A DNA stretch of 64,000 bases from Enterobacter kobei (GTDB taxonomy: Bacteria; Pseudomonadota; Gammaproteobacteria; Enterobacterales; Enterobacteriaceae): positions 2,852,001-2,916,000 of the forward strand of contig NZ_AP024590.1 in the NCBI RefSeq assembly GCF_018323985.1, read 5' to 3'. The translations under genes were made by a program, and so were the position numbers. Of the stretch, positions 41,631-51,214 are shown piece after piece. Position 1 is the first letter of the stretch. Every line of letters starts with the position of its first letter. The notes below the pieces were generated by a model. That model was not told the DNA's origin. It saw nothing but the letters and a program-made list of their open reading frames with translations, and ran no database searches.

Positions 41631-43748
41631 TCAGGCTGAGGTGATCAGCCAGCAATTGTGGATCTGACGGTTGCGGGCGAAATCCTGCGACTGTGTTTTT
41701 TGCGTGATTTCTTGTGCTTTCAGTCCGAGCTCAGCCAGACCGTCGTGATCCATACGGAAACCGCGTTTGTTGTTTGAGAACATAATGGTGCCGCCTTGAC
41801 GCAGCAGACGTTTCAGGTCTTTCATCAGGCGCAGGTGATCGCGCTGCACATCGAAAGCATCCTCCATTCTTTTTGAGTTAGAGAATGTCGGTGGATCGAT
41901 GAAGATCAGATCAAACTGTTCATCGGTATCGCGCAGCCAGGCCAGGCAATCGGCCTGGATCAGACGGTGCGCGCGACCGCTTAAATTGTTCAGACGCAGG
42001 TTGCGCTCGGCCCACTCGAGATAAGTGCGGGACATGTCCACGGTGGTCGTGGATTTCGCGCCGCCAAGACCGGCGTGGACGCTGGCGCTGCCGGTATAGG
42101 CAAAGAGGTTAAGGAAGTCTTTACCCTTGCTCATCTGGCCGAGCATACGACGGGCGATACGGTGATCGAGGAACAGGCCGGTATCCAGATAATCGGTCAG
42201 GTTGACCCACAGACGCGCGTTATATTCGCTCACCTGCATGAAATCGCCCTTCTCGTTCATCTTCTGATACTGGCTTTTGCCCTTCTGTCGTTCACGGGTT
42301 TTCAGCACCAGCTTGTTCGGGGCGATGCCCAGCACCGCGATGGTGGCCGAGATAATATCGAACAGGCGCTGACGGGCTTTCTGCGGATCCACGGTTTTCG
42401 GCGGCGCATATTCCTGCACCACCACGGAATCAGCGTAGCGATCGACTGCCACGTTGTACTCCGGCAAATCGGCGTCATACAGGCGATAGCATTCAATCCC
42501 TTCCTGACGGGCCCATTTTTCCAGTTTTTTGACGTTTTTACGCAGGCGGTTGGCGTAATCTTCCGCCATCGACGCGCTGCCACTGCCCTGCGCATCGGCG
42601 CTGGTTACGGCAATCGCGTAGTTTTTCTGCACGCAGTCCAGCGGGCCGTTTTTGGCTTTGAACTGGCGATCGGCGCGCAGTTGCAGGCAGTTAAGCAGAT
42701 CCGGCGAGGCGCTGAACAACGATAAGTTCCAGCCGCCGAACTGACTTTTAATGATACGGCCCAGCATGCTGTGCAGCGCAATCAGCGCCGGTTCGCTGTC
42801 CAGACGTTCACCGTAAGGCGGGTTGCTGAGGATCGTCCCGGTCGGACCTTCCGGCAGCGGGTTTGTCAGTTTCGCGACGTCTTTCACGTCAAAAGCGATC
42901 AGCTCGCCCACGCCAGCACGGCGGGCGTTGCTGCGGGCGCGTTCAATCACGCGGCTGTCGTTATCTGAGCCGTAAAAACGCGAGCCATAATCCGCGAGGC
43001 CTTTACGTGCGCGCACCTGCGCTTCGGCTTTCACTTCTTTCCAGATGGCGTCGTCATGCTGCGCCCAGCCGTTGAATCCCCAGTGCCCGCGATGCAGGCC
43101 CGGCGCGCGATCGGTGGCGTACATTGCCGCTTCAATCAGCAGCGTACCGGAACCGCACATCGGATCGAGCAGCGGCGTACCCGGCTGCCAGCCCGAGCGC
43201 ATCACAATAGCGGCGGCGAGGCTTTCTTTTATCGGCGCAACGCCGGTGCCGTCACGGTAGCCGCGCTGGTGCAGGCCTTCTCCACTCAGATCCAGCGCAA
43301 TATGCGCCGTGTCTTTATTCAGCCAGACGTTAATACGCAGGTCCGGTTTTTCGCGATCGACGTTCGGACGTTCCATATTTTTACGCGTGAAGCTGTCGAC
43401 GATGGCATCTTTAACCTTCAGCGCACCGTACTGGCTGTTACGAATGGTCTCGTTCAGCCCGCTAAAGTGCACGGCAAAGGTGGCGCCAGGGCTGAAAATC
43501 TCCGTCCAGTCGATCGCCTGCACCCCGAGATAGAGGTCAAGGTCGCTGTAAACCTTGCACTCGCTCATCGGCATCATGATGCGCGAAGCCAGACGACTCC
43601 ACATCAGGCTCTGGTAGACAAGCCGGGTATCCCCCTCAAAATGGACACCACCCTGAACCACCTGGGCATTCTGCCCGCCCAGGCTTTCCAGTTCAGTTTT
43701 TAACAGCTCTTCCAGCCCGCGGGCCGTACTGGCAAACGGAGAAATCAT
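41631..43748 (-). CDS. rlmL: RlmL (RlmKL) bifunctional 23S rRNA methyltransferase
   Basis: A 705-residue fusion of two methyltransferases (E. coli 702). The N-terminal half has a THUMP domain and motifs LDPMCGSGTLLIEAA and SNPPYGERL (m2G2445 activity, RlmL). The C-terminal half has NLFAYTGSASVHAG and IDPPTFSNS (m7G2069 activity, RlmK). Both act on 23S rRNA during assembly. It heads the rlmL-uup-pqiABC string and is divergent from ycbX, as in E. coli. Confidence 0.97.
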   Translation of the reverse strand: MISPFASTARGLEELLKTELESLGGQNAQVVQGGVHFEGDTRLVYQSLMWSRLASRIMMPMSECKVYSDLDLYLGVQAIDWTEIFSPGATFAVHFSGLNETIRNSQYGALKVKDAIVDSFTRKNMERPNVDREKPDLRINVWLNKDTAHIALDLSGEGLHQRGYRDGTGVAPIKESLAAAIVMRSGWQPGTPLLDPMCGSGTLLIEAAMYATDRAPGLHRGHWGFNGWAQHDDAIWKEVKAEAQVRARKGLADYGSRFYGSDNDSRVIERARSNARRAGVGELIAFDVKDVAKLTNPLPEGPTGTILSNPPYGERLDSEPALIALHSMLGRIIKSQFGGWNLSLFSASPDLLNCLQLRADRQFKAKNGPLDCVQKNYAIAVTSADAQGSGSASMAEDYANRLRKNVKKLEKWARQEGIECYRLYDADLPEYNVAVDRYADSVVVQEYAPPKTVDPQKARQRLFDIISATIAVLGIAPNKLVLKTRERQKGKSQYQKMNEKGDFMQVSEYNARLWVNLTDYLDTGLFLDHRIARRMLGQMSKGKDFLNLFAYTGSASVHAGLGGAKSTTTVDMSRTYLEWAERNLRLNNLSGRAHRLIQADCLAWLRDTDEQFDLIFIDPPTFSNSKRMEDAFDVQRDHLRLMKDLKRLLRQGGTIMFSNNKRGFRMDHDGLAELGLKAQEITQKTQSQDFARNRQIHNCWLITSA

Positions 43749-43848
43749 ATCGTCACTTATTCACTTAGAAAATTGTTGCGCATTATAGCTAATCTCAACG
43801 CTATGTCATAAAGTTGAGCGCTTATTTCCATATTCTGAAGAGGATGGC

Positions 43849-44958
43849 GTGGCAACCTTATCGCGGCTTTTCATTCACCCGGTTAAATCAATGCGCGGCA
43901 CTGGCCTCACGCATGCCCTGGCGGACATCAGCGGACTGGCGTTCGACCGCATTTTTATGGTCACTGAACCCGACGGCACCTTCATTACCGCCCGTCAGTT
44001 TCCCGCGATGGTGCGCTTCACGCCCGCCCTGTTACCCGATGGTCTGCACCTCACCGCCCCCGACGGCAGCAGTGCGCTGGTGCGATTTGCGGATTTCGAC
44101 GCGCAGCCTGAACCCACAGAAGTCTGGGGCAACCATTTTACGGCTTTTGTTGCGCCTGTGGCGATAAACCAGTGGCTGAGCGGTTTTTTCGCCCGTGAGG
44201 TCCAGCTGCGCTGGGTCGGCCCGCAACCAACGCGTCGGGTAAAACGCTTTGAAAGCGTGCCGCTCTCCTTTGCCGATGGCTTTCCTTATCTGCTGGTCAA
44301 CGAAGCCTCGCTACGGGATCTCCAGCAGCGCTGCCCGGCGAGCGTGCAAATGGAGCAGTTCCGGCCCAATCTGGTGATCAGCGGTGTCGCTGCCTGGGAA
44401 GAAGACAGCTGGAAAGTGGTGCGCATCGGGGACGTGATTTTTGATGTGGTCAAACCGTGCAGCCGCTGCATATTCACCACCGTCAGCCCGGAGCGCGGGC
44501 AAAAGCATCCGTCGGGAGAACCGCTCGCCACGTTACAGGGTTTCCGTACTGCACAGGATAACGGCGATGTGGATTTCGGCCAGAACCTGATTGCCCGTAA
44601 CAGCGGCGTGATCCGCGTCGGTGATGAACTGACGGTGCTGGCCAGCGCGCCGGGAAAAGTTTATGGCGCAGGCAAGGTGGCCGCCACGCTGAAGGTGGAT
44701 AAAGCCGCTCCCTCGGGCGTGAGCATAGATTTTCAGGGGCAGGTATTTGCCGGCAATAATCAGCAGGTGTTACTTGAGCAACTGGAAAGTCAGGGGATCC
44801 GCGTACCTTATTCCTGTCGGGCGGGGATCTGCGGCTGTTGCCGGATCCGATTAGTCGAGGGGGAAGTCAGTGCGCTGAAACAATCGGCGATCGGTGACGA
44901 TGGCACCATTCTGAGTTGCAGCTGCATCCCCAAAACGGCGCTAAAACTGGAAAGCTAA
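43849..44958 (+). CDS. ycbX: YcbX MOSC-domain N-hydroxylated base reductase component
   Basis: A 369-residue protein starting at GTG (43849) behind GAAGAGG, equal to E. coli YcbX. It has an N-terminal MOSC_N domain, a MOSC domain with the molybdenum-cofactor cysteine in VKPCSRC, and a C-terminal plant-type 2Fe-2S ferredoxin domain (YSCRAGICGCC, then SCSCIP). YcbX detoxifies N-hydroxylated bases such as 6-hydroxylaminopurine. Its stop overlaps the convergent zapC stop by four bases. Confidence 0.95.
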   Translation: MATLSRLFIHPVKSMRGTGLTHALADISGLAFDRIFMVTEPDGTFITARQFPAMVRFTPALLPDGLHLTAPDGSSALVRFADFDAQPEPTEVWGNHFTAFVAPVAINQWLSGFFAREVQLRWVGPQPTRRVKRFESVPLSFADGFPYLLVNEASLRDLQQRCPASVQMEQFRPNLVISGVAAWEEDSWKVVRIGDVIFDVVKPCSRCIFTTVSPERGQKHPSGEPLATLQGFRTAQDNGDVDFGQNLIARNSGVIRVGDELTVLASAPGKVYGAGKVAATLKVDKAAPSGVSIDFQGQVFAGNNQQVLLEQLESQGIRVPYSCRAGICGCCRIRLVEGEVSALKQSAIGDDGTILSCSCIPKTALKLES

Positions 44959-45497
44959 ACGGCCTGCTCGAGGCTGAAACTGGCGGTCATCGGCTGCGGT
45001 TTCAGCCTGTCATTCATCACTTTGATCGCATCGCCAAGCTGCATGGTGCGGCCAGCAATCATCACGCCCGGCTGCGCCAGCAAGCAGAGCGCGGCATTAT
45101 CACCCGGTTCGACCACCAGCAGATTTACCTGCTCTGCGGTATCGCTCAGCCAGACACTGGCGGCTTCACCCGGCAACGGTGTCCAACGGTCATTATGCGC
45201 TAAGAAGTGCCAGCTTTTCGGCATTTGCGGTTTCAGAAAACGGATGGCTACCAACGCATTCAGCACCAGCTCCGCCTGCTGTTCACGGTTTAAATCCAGA
45301 TAGCGGCATTTTTCTTCGAAGGAGAAATAGAGCGCGGCATCTTCCACGCAAAAACCGGTCGGCGCGAAAGCATCGGGGGTTAACATGCGACGGGGAAAGC
45401 GAGAGCGAAATAACATGCCATTGGCCAGATCGAGCATCATACGATCGTGCTCTTCATCAAAATACCAGCGCCAGTTATCGTCAGGTTTAATTCGCAT
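44955..45497 (-). CDS. zapC: ZapC FtsZ-ring stabilising protein
   Basis: With the ATG at 45497 it is 180 residues, as E. coli ZapC (MRIKPDDNWRWYFDEEHD at the start, FSLEQAV at the end). The longer frame upstream has no homology. ZapC binds FtsZ and promotes bundling of protofilaments at mid-cell. An AGGGAGAGGAAC ribosome region precedes the ATG. Between ycbX and pyrD, as in E. coli. Confidence 0.96.
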   Translation of the reverse strand: MRIKPDDNWRWYFDEEHDRMMLDLANGMLFRSRFPRRMLTPDAFAPTGFCVEDAALYFSFEEKCRYLDLNREQQAELVLNALVAIRFLKPQMPKSWHFLAHNDRWTPLPGEAASVWLSDTAEQVNLLVVEPGDNAALCLLAQPGVMIAGRTMQLGDAIKVMNDRLKPQPMTASFSLEQAV

Positions 45498-45613
45498 GTT
45501 CCTCTCCCGTCCGCAAGCGTCCTGTTGCTTTTTTATCCATTTTGCCGCTTCGTTTATTGTGTAAATAATAAAAGACCACAATGTTTAAATAAGCAACAAC
45601 GACGGAATATAAA

Positions 45614-45645
45614 ACAACCAGGGCCGGAAATAAAGCCCTGGTTGT
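45614..45645 (-). terminator. Rho-independent terminator of pyrD
   Basis: On the reverse strand an 11-bp stem ACAACCAGGGC/GCCCTGGTTGT with a ten-base loop followed by a TTTTATATT tract, 18 bases after the pyrD stop. Confidence 0.85.
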
Positions 45646-45663
45646 GATTTAGCGGGATAAACG

Positions 45664-46674
45664 TCAAATATGGGTGACGATTTCTTTAATCAGCGGTGGG
45701 CCTTTGAAAATAAAGCCCGAATAAATTTGTACCAGCGTTGCACCGGCAGCGATTTTTTCCCGTGCGGCAATCACCGAATCAATGCCGCCCACGCCAATAA
45801 TCGGCAAACGCCCGTTCAGCTCAACGGCTAATCGGCGGATAATTTCTGTGCTTTTTAATTGCAATGGGCGACCGCTTAAGCCACCCGTTTCGTCGCAATG
45901 TTTCATCCCCTGCACCAGCGATCGTTCCAGCGTAGTATTGGTGGCAATAACACCATCAATATTATGGCGAACTAAACTGTCGGCCACCTGGATCAATTCT
46001 TCTTCACTCAGATCCGGGGCGATCTTTACCGCCACCGGAACATATTTGTGATGGATATTTTGCAGTTCGCTCTGCTTATTTTTGATAGCCAGCAGCAGAT
46101 CGTCTAACGCTTCGCCATATTGCAGCGAACGCAGGCCAGGGGTGTTTGGGGAGGAAATATTGATCGCGATATAACCGGCATAGGCATAGACTTTTTCCAT
46201 GCAAATCAGATAGTCATCTTTCCCCTGCTCAACCGGCGTGTCTTTATTCTTGCCGATATTAATACCCAGTACGCCATCGAAATGCGCTTTTTTTACGTTC
46301 TCCACCAGGTTATCCACGCCGAGGTTATTAAAGCCCATGCGGTTGATTAAGCCCTCGGCTTCGACGAGGCGGAAAATACGCGGTTTATCGTTACCCGGCT
46401 GTGGACGCGGTGTCACGGTGCCAATTTCAATCGCGCCAAATCCCATCGCGCCGAACGCATCAATACATTCACCATTCTTATCAAGACCCGCCGCCAGGCC
46501 AAGCGGATTCTTGAAGGTCAGCCCCATGCAGGTGACGGGTTTTACCGGCACATTCTGGCGCACCAGTGCTTCAAATGGCGTACCGGATACCCGGCGTAAT
46601 TGCTGAAAGGTCACTTCATGAGCGCGCTCAGGATCGAGCTGAAAAAGGGCTTTACGAACGAAGGGGTAGTACAT
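45664..46674 (-). CDS. pyrD: PyrD dihydroorotate dehydrogenase (quinone, class 2)
   Basis: With the ATG at 46674 it is 336 residues, equal to E. coli PyrD. It has the N-terminal membrane-binding helix of class 2 enzymes (MYYPFVRKALFQL), the flavin-binding barrel, and the catalytic serine in NISSPNTPGL. It oxidises dihydroorotate to orotate with quinone at the inner membrane. A PurR box and a leader hairpin upstream suggest purine- and pyrimidine-level control, as in E. coli. The 165-bp gap to zapC holds its terminator. Confidence 0.97.
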   Translation of the reverse strand: MYYPFVRKALFQLDPERAHEVTFQQLRRVSGTPFEALVRQNVPVKPVTCMGLTFKNPLGLAAGLDKNGECIDAFGAMGFGAIEIGTVTPRPQPGNDKPRIFRLVEAEGLINRMGFNNLGVDNLVENVKKAHFDGVLGINIGKNKDTPVEQGKDDYLICMEKVYAYAGYIAINISSPNTPGLRSLQYGEALDDLLLAIKNKQSELQNIHHKYVPVAVKIAPDLSEEELIQVADSLVRHNIDGVIATNTTLERSLVQGMKHCDETGGLSGRPLQLKSTEIIRRLAVELNGRLPIIGVGGIDSVIAAREKIAAGATLVQIYSGFIFKGPPLIKEIVTHI

Positions 46675-46690
46675 GAACTCTCCTGGATTC

Positions 46691-46706
46691 CCGGTGTGCA
46701 AACCGG
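46691..46706 (-). promoter_or_regulatory. pyrD leader hairpin
   Basis: CCGGTTTGCACACCGG, read on the reverse strand, lies 16 bases upstream of the pyrD ATG and just ahead of its AGGAG ribosome site. A CATAAT -10-like hexamer lies about ten bases further up. In E. coli a CTP-sensitive choice of transcription start decides whether such a hairpin forms and blocks translation; the same is inferred here. Confidence 0.6.
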
Positions 46707-46769
46707 GGCCGTATTATGTTTGATAGCGTCCGGAAAGGGAATTGACCTGAGGCAAAAAAGCCCGCAAAA

Positions 46770-46785
46770 AAGCAAACGTTTACCT
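46770..46785 (-). promoter_or_regulatory. PurR box upstream of pyrD
   Basis: AAGCAAACGTTTACCT (as read on the + strand) fits every fixed position of the PurR consensus ANGCAANCGNTTNCNT. It is about 95 bp before the pyrD start and 128 bp before the divergent ssuE. Confidence 0.85.
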
Positions 46786-46912
46786 TCTGCCCTCTTTTTA
46801 TGCCGATTTTTGGCAATTCTTCCTCAGATAAATCATTTAGTGGAATAAAAACCCTCTGGCAAATTGTTATCAATGTTAGATAAAAGCAAACATTTGGTTA
46901 TAAGGAGTCAGT

Positions 46913-47488
46913 ATGCGTGTAGTGACATTAGCGGGAAGCCCACGTTTCCCTTCGCGCTCCAGCGCCCTGCTGGAATATACCCGCGAACGGTTAAGCGAAC
47001 AGGGGATCGAAGTCTGCCACTGGCACCTGCATAACTTCGAGCCAGAAGATCTGCTCTATGCGCGTTTTGACAGTCCGGCGCTGCTGGCACTGAACGAACA
47101 GCTCAATGATGCCGACGGGTTGATTGTCGCCACGCCGATTTATAAAGCCTCCTTTTCTGGCGCGTTAAAAACGCTGCTGGATCTGCTGCCGGAGCGCGCG
47201 CTGGCAGGAAAAGTGGTGTTGCCGCTGGCGACCGGTGGCAGCGTCGCGCATATGCTGGCGGTGGATTATGCCCTGAAGCCAGTACTGAGCGCGCTGCGCG
47301 CGCAGGAAATTTTACAGGGCGTGTTCGCTGATGACAGCCAGATCGCCGATTACCAGCATAAAGCGACCTTCAGTCCGCATCTGCAGGCCCGCCTTGATAG
47401 CGCGCTGGAGACCTTCACCCAGGCGCTGCACCGCCTTGATCGTAAAGCCCCGCTCATCAGTGACACGCAAGGAGTCGTTCATGTTTAA
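46913..47488 (+). CDS. ssuE: SsuE NADPH-dependent FMN reductase
   Basis: A 191-residue flavodoxin-fold reductase (MRVVTLAGSPRFPSRSSALL carries the FMN loop), same length as E. coli SsuE. It supplies FMNH2 to the monooxygenase SsuD for desulfonation of alkanesulfonates during sulfur starvation. First gene of ssuEADCB, with a TAAGGAG ribosome site, and divergent from pyrD; the elf fimbrial genes found here in E. coli are absent. In E. coli the operon needs Cbl and CysB; I could not place their sites. Confidence 0.97.
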   Translation: MRVVTLAGSPRFPSRSSALLEYTRERLSEQGIEVCHWHLHNFEPEDLLYARFDSPALLALNEQLNDADGLIVATPIYKASFSGALKTLLDLLPERALAGKVVLPLATGGSVAHMLAVDYALKPVLSALRAQEILQGVFADDSQIADYQHKATFSPHLQARLDSALETFTQALHRLDRKAPLISDTQGVVHV

Positions 47489-48455
47489 CCTTTTCAAATC
47501 CCGCGCCCAGTGGCTGGCGCTTGGCGGCATGTTAACGCTCTCCGCCTGGTCACAGGCGGCGCAGACGCCGCCGGACGCCCTGCGTATCGGCTATCAGAAA
47601 GGCAGCGTCAGCATGGTACTGGCGAAAAATCATCAACTGCTGGAAAAACGTTACCCGGACACCAAAATTTCCTGGGTAGAGTTCCCCGCGGGCCCGCAGA
47701 TGCTGGAAGCGCTGAATATCGGCAGTATTGATTTAGGCAGTACCGGTGATATTCCGCCTATTTTTGCCCAGGCTGCCGGAGCCGATCTGCTGTATGTCGG
47801 TGTCGAGCCGCCAAAGCCGAAAGCGGAAGTGATCCTCGTACCGGAAAACAGCCCGATCAAAACCGTCGCCGATCTGAAAGGCCATAAAGTCGCCTTCCAG
47901 AAAGGTTCCAGTTCGCACAACCTGTTGCTGCGCGCGCTGCAACAGGCAGGACTGAAATTCACCGATATCCAGCCGACCTATCTGACGCCTGCGGATGCGC
48001 GTGCCGCCTTCTCGCAGGGTAATGTCGATGCCTGGGCTATCTGGGACCCCTACTATTCAGCGGCCCTGTTACAGGGCGGCGTACGGGTGCTGAAAGACGG
48101 GACCGATCTTAAGCAGACCGGTTCGTTTTATCTGGCGGCCCGTCCTTATGCTGAAAAAAATGGCGCGTTTATTCAGGGCGTGCTCGATACCTTCAGCGAG
48201 GCAGACGCGTTAACCCTTAGCCAGCGCGAGGCCAGCATCAGTTTACTGGCGAAAACCATGGGGCTGCCTGAGCCGGTGATCGCCACCTATTTTGACCACC
48301 GTCCGCCGACGCGCATTTCGCCGGTCAATGACGCCACGGCTGCGCTGCAACAGCAGACTGCCGATCTTTTTTATCAAAACCGCCTCGTCCCGAAGCAGGT
48401 GGACATCCGCACCCGCATCTGGCATCCGGCCACGACTCAAGGAGCTAAATCATGA
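47481..48455 (+). CDS. ssuA: SsuA aliphatic sulfonate-binding protein
   Basis: A 324-residue periplasmic binding protein with signal peptide (hydrophobic LALGGMLTLSAWSQAA, cleavage near residue 26) and the SsuA/TauA core (LRIGYQKGSVSMVLAK, WVEFPAGPQMLEALN, GSTGDIPPIFAQAAG). The ATG at 47481 sits inside the end of ssuE (8-bp overlap) with a GGAG ribosome site. It delivers sulfonates to SsuBC. The signal peptide differs from that of E. coli SsuA, the mature part is very similar. Confidence 0.97.
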   Translation: MFNLFKSRAQWLALGGMLTLSAWSQAAQTPPDALRIGYQKGSVSMVLAKNHQLLEKRYPDTKISWVEFPAGPQMLEALNIGSIDLGSTGDIPPIFAQAAGADLLYVGVEPPKPKAEVILVPENSPIKTVADLKGHKVAFQKGSSSHNLLLRALQQAGLKFTDIQPTYLTPADARAAFSQGNVDAWAIWDPYYSAALLQGGVRVLKDGTDLKQTGSFYLAARPYAEKNGAFIQGVLDTFSEADALTLSQREASISLLAKTMGLPEPVIATYFDHRPPTRISPVNDATAALQQQTADLFYQNRLVPKQVDIRTRIWHPATTQGAKS

Positions 48456-49597
48456 GCCTGAATCTGTTCTGGTTTTTACCCACCCACGGTGATGGTCACT
48501 ATCTCGGCACAGAACACGCAGCCCGACCGGTCGATCATGGTTATTTGCAGCAGATCGCCCAGGCTGCTGACCGCATCGGCTTTAGCGGTGTGCTGATCCC
48601 AACGGGCCGCTCCTGTGAAGATGCATGGCTGGTGGCAGCATCGCTGATCCCGGTGACCCAGCGGCTGAAGTTTCTGGTCGCCCTGCGTCCGAGCGTGACC
48701 TCCCCGACCGTGGCGGCACGTCAGGCGGCTACCCTGGATCGTCTTTCAAATGGTCGTGCGCTGTTCAACCTGGTGACCGGCAGCGATCCGCAGGAACTGG
48801 CCGCTGACGGCGTGTTCCTCGATCACACCGAACGCTATGAAGCCTCTGCGGAATTTACCCACGTCTGGCGGCGTCTGCTGGAGGGCGATACCGTGGACTT
48901 CAACGGCAAGCACATCCATGTGCGTGGCGCAAAACTGTTCTTCCCGCCGGTGCAACAGCCGCGTCCACCGCTCTACTTCGGTGGCTCTTCAGATGTCGCG
49001 CAGGATCTGGCCGCTGAGCAGGTTGATCTCTATCTCACCTGGGGCGAACCGCCGGAGCAGGTGAAAGAGAAAATCGAGCAGGTGCGCGCCAAAGCGGCGG
49101 CACATGGTCGTAGCGTCCGTTTTGGGATCCGTCTGCATGTGATTGTTCGGGAAACCACGGAAGAAGCGTGGCAGGCCGCGGATCGGCTGATTTCCCATCT
49201 GGATGATGACACCATTGCCATCGCGCAGGCGGCATTTGCCCGTCAGGATTCGGTCGGGCAACAGCGTATGGCGGCGCTGCATAATGGCCGCCGTGAAAAT
49301 CTCGAGATCAGCCCTAATCTGTGGGCGGGCGTCGGCCTGGTGCGCGGCGGGGCGGGTACTGCGCTGGTGGGCGATGGTCCGACGGTGGCCGCGCGCATCA
49401 ATGAATACGCGGCACTGGGCATCGACAGCTTTATCCTCTCCGGCTATCCGCACCTTGAGGAAGCGTACAAAGTGGGCGAGCTGCTGTTCCCGCATCTCGA
49501 CGTCGCGATCCCCGCCGTACCGCAGCCACGCCAGTTACAGGCGCAGGGTGAAGCGGTGGCGAACGATTATATTCCGCGCAACGTGTCCCAGAGTTAA
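48452..49597 (+). CDS. ssuD: SsuD alkanesulfonate monooxygenase
   Basis: A 381-residue FMNH2-dependent, bacterial luciferase-family enzyme equal to E. coli SsuD. Conserved parts include MSLNLFWFLPTHGDGHYLGT and the Cys in PTGRSCEDAW. It splits alkanesulfonates to sulfite and aldehyde in the cytoplasm. Its ATG overlaps the ssuA stop in an ATGA junction. Confidence 0.97.
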   Translation: MSLNLFWFLPTHGDGHYLGTEHAARPVDHGYLQQIAQAADRIGFSGVLIPTGRSCEDAWLVAASLIPVTQRLKFLVALRPSVTSPTVAARQAATLDRLSNGRALFNLVTGSDPQELAADGVFLDHTERYEASAEFTHVWRRLLEGDTVDFNGKHIHVRGAKLFFPPVQQPRPPLYFGGSSDVAQDLAAEQVDLYLTWGEPPEQVKEKIEQVRAKAAAHGRSVRFGIRLHVIVRETTEEAWQAADRLISHLDDDTIAIAQAAFARQDSVGQQRMAALHNGRRENLEISPNLWAGVGLVRGGAGTALVGDGPTVAARINEYAALGIDSFILSGYPHLEEAYKVGELLFPHLDVAIPAVPQPRQLQAQGEAVANDYIPRNVSQS

Positions 49598-49606
49598 GGA
49601 GGCGCT

Positions 49607-50389
49607 ATGTCCGACACATCCCGTCAATGGCTGTTGCGCGCTGCACCCTGGTTTTTACCGGTAGGCGTGGTAGTGATCTGGCAGATTGCCTCGTCAACTG
49701 GCTGGCTCTCGACGCGTATTCTGCCCTCGCCGGAGGGCGTGGTGGAGGCGTTCTGGTCGCTCTCCGCCAGCGGTGAGCTGTGGCAGCATTTGGCCATCAG
49801 TTCGTGGCGGGCGCTGATTGGTTTCTCCATTGGCGGGTCGATTGGCCTGACGCTGGGATTGATCAGCGGTCTGTCGCGCTGGGGAGAACGGCTGCTGGAT
49901 ACGTCGGTACAGATGCTGCGCAATGTGCCGCATCTGGCGCTGATCCCGCTGGTGATCCTGTGGTTTGGTATCGACGAGAGCGCCAAAATTTTCCTTGTCG
50001 CGCTCGGAACGCTGTTCCCGATTTACATTAACACCTGGCACGGTATCCGCAATATTGACCGCGGTCTGGTGGAGATGGCGCGCAGTTACGGCCTGTCCGG
50101 GTTCGCGCTCTTTGTTCATGTGATCCTGCCCGGCGCCCTACCCTCCATTCTGGTCGGCGTGCGCTTTGCGCTGGGCCTGATGTGGCTGACGTTGATTGTG
50201 GCCGAAACCATTTCGGCAAACGCCGGTATCGGTTACCTGGCGATGAATGCCCGCGAGTTTTTGCAGACCGATGTGGTGGTGGTCGCCATCATTCTGTATG
50301 CCGTGCTGGGAAAACTGGCAGATCTGAGCGCGCAACTGCTGGAGCGCGTCTGGTTACGCTGGAACCCGGCCTATTCTGTGAAGGAGTGA
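49607..50389 (+). CDS. ssuC: SsuC sulfonate ABC permease
   Basis: A 260-residue inner-membrane permease (E. coli 263) with about six helices and the EAA loop (YGLSGFALFVHVILPGALP) that contacts the ATPase SsuB. GGAGG lies seven bases before the ATG. It follows ssuD by nine bases. Confidence 0.97.
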   Translation: MSDTSRQWLLRAAPWFLPVGVVVIWQIASSTGWLSTRILPSPEGVVEAFWSLSASGELWQHLAISSWRALIGFSIGGSIGLTLGLISGLSRWGERLLDTSVQMLRNVPHLALIPLVILWFGIDESAKIFLVALGTLFPIYINTWHGIRNIDRGLVEMARSYGLSGFALFVHVILPGALPSILVGVRFALGLMWLTLIVAETISANAGIGYLAMNAREFLQTDVVVVAIILYAVLGKLADLSAQLLERVWLRWNPAYSVKE

Positions 50390-50392
50390 TCT

Positions 50393-51160
50393 ATGAATAC
50401 TGCGCGCCTTAATCGCGGTACGCCGCTGGTGCTCAACGGCGTCACTAAACGCTACGGCCAGAACACCATCCTCAATGGTCTGGATCTGCATATCCCGGCC
50501 GGGCAGTTTGTTGCGGTGGTCGGACGCAGCGGCGGCGGCAAAAGTACTCTGTTACGTCTGCTGGCCGGGCTGGAAAAACCGCAAAGCGGGGAGATCCTCG
50601 CCGGCTCCACGCCGCTGGCGCAGATTCAGGACGATACGCGAATGATGTTCCAGGATGCCCGTCTGCTGCCGTGGAAATCGGTGATCGATAATGTCGGTCT
50701 TGGTCTGAAAGGCGACTGGCGTGACGCAGCCCGTCAGTCGCTGGCCGCGGTGGGTCTTGAAGATCGTGCGGCCGAGTGGCCGGCAGCGCTCTCTGGCGGG
50801 CAAAAACAGCGCGTCGCGCTGGCACGGGCGTTAATTCACAAACCGGGTTTGTTGCTGCTGGATGAACCGCTGGGCGCACTGGATGCGCTGACCCGGCTGG
50901 AGATGCAGGCGCTGATCGAATCGCTGTGGCAATCCCAGGGCTTTACGGTCTTGCTGGTGACCCATGATGTCAGCGAGGCGGTGGCGATGGCCGATCGCGT
51001 CCTGCTGATTGAAGACGGAAAAATCGGGCTGGATCTGAGTGTTGATATTGCACGTCCGCGCAGACTGGGCTCGGTGCGACTGGCTGAACTGGAAGCCGAT
51101 GTGCTGGATCGGGTGATGAAACGCGGCGATACGCCGGTAAGAGCAGTAAAAACAGGGTGA
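50393..51160 (+). CDS. ssuB: SsuB sulfonate ABC ATPase
   Basis: A 255-residue ABC ATPase equal to E. coli SsuB: Walker A GRSGGGKST, signature LSGGQKQRVALARAL, Walker B LLLLDEPLGALD and switch His in LLVTHDVSE. It powers sulfonate import with SsuC and SsuA. Last gene of the operon, three bases after ssuC. Confidence 0.97.
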   Translation: MNTARLNRGTPLVLNGVTKRYGQNTILNGLDLHIPAGQFVAVVGRSGGGKSTLLRLLAGLEKPQSGEILAGSTPLAQIQDDTRMMFQDARLLPWKSVIDNVGLGLKGDWRDAARQSLAAVGLEDRAAEWPAALSGGQKQRVALARALIHKPGLLLLDEPLGALDALTRLEMQALIESLWQSQGFTVLLVTHDVSEAVAMADRVLLIEDGKIGLDLSVDIARPRRLGSVRLAELEADVLDRVMKRGDTPVRAVKTG

Positions 51161-51167
51161 AGGATTA

Positions 51168-51203
51168 TCCCCTCACCCTTGCCCTCTCCTCCCGGAGAGG
51201 GTG
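51168..51203. repeat. Short palindromic repeat between ssuB and pepN
   Basis: CCCTCACCCTTGCCCTCTCC is followed by GGAGAGGGTG, giving the stem CCCTCTCC/GGAGAGGG in the 54-bp gap between two convergent genes. This form (CCCTCTCC with GGAGAGGG) is common between convergent enterobacterial genes and probably serves as a weak bidirectional terminator. Confidence 0.6.
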
Positions 51204-51214
51204 ACAACAGCAGA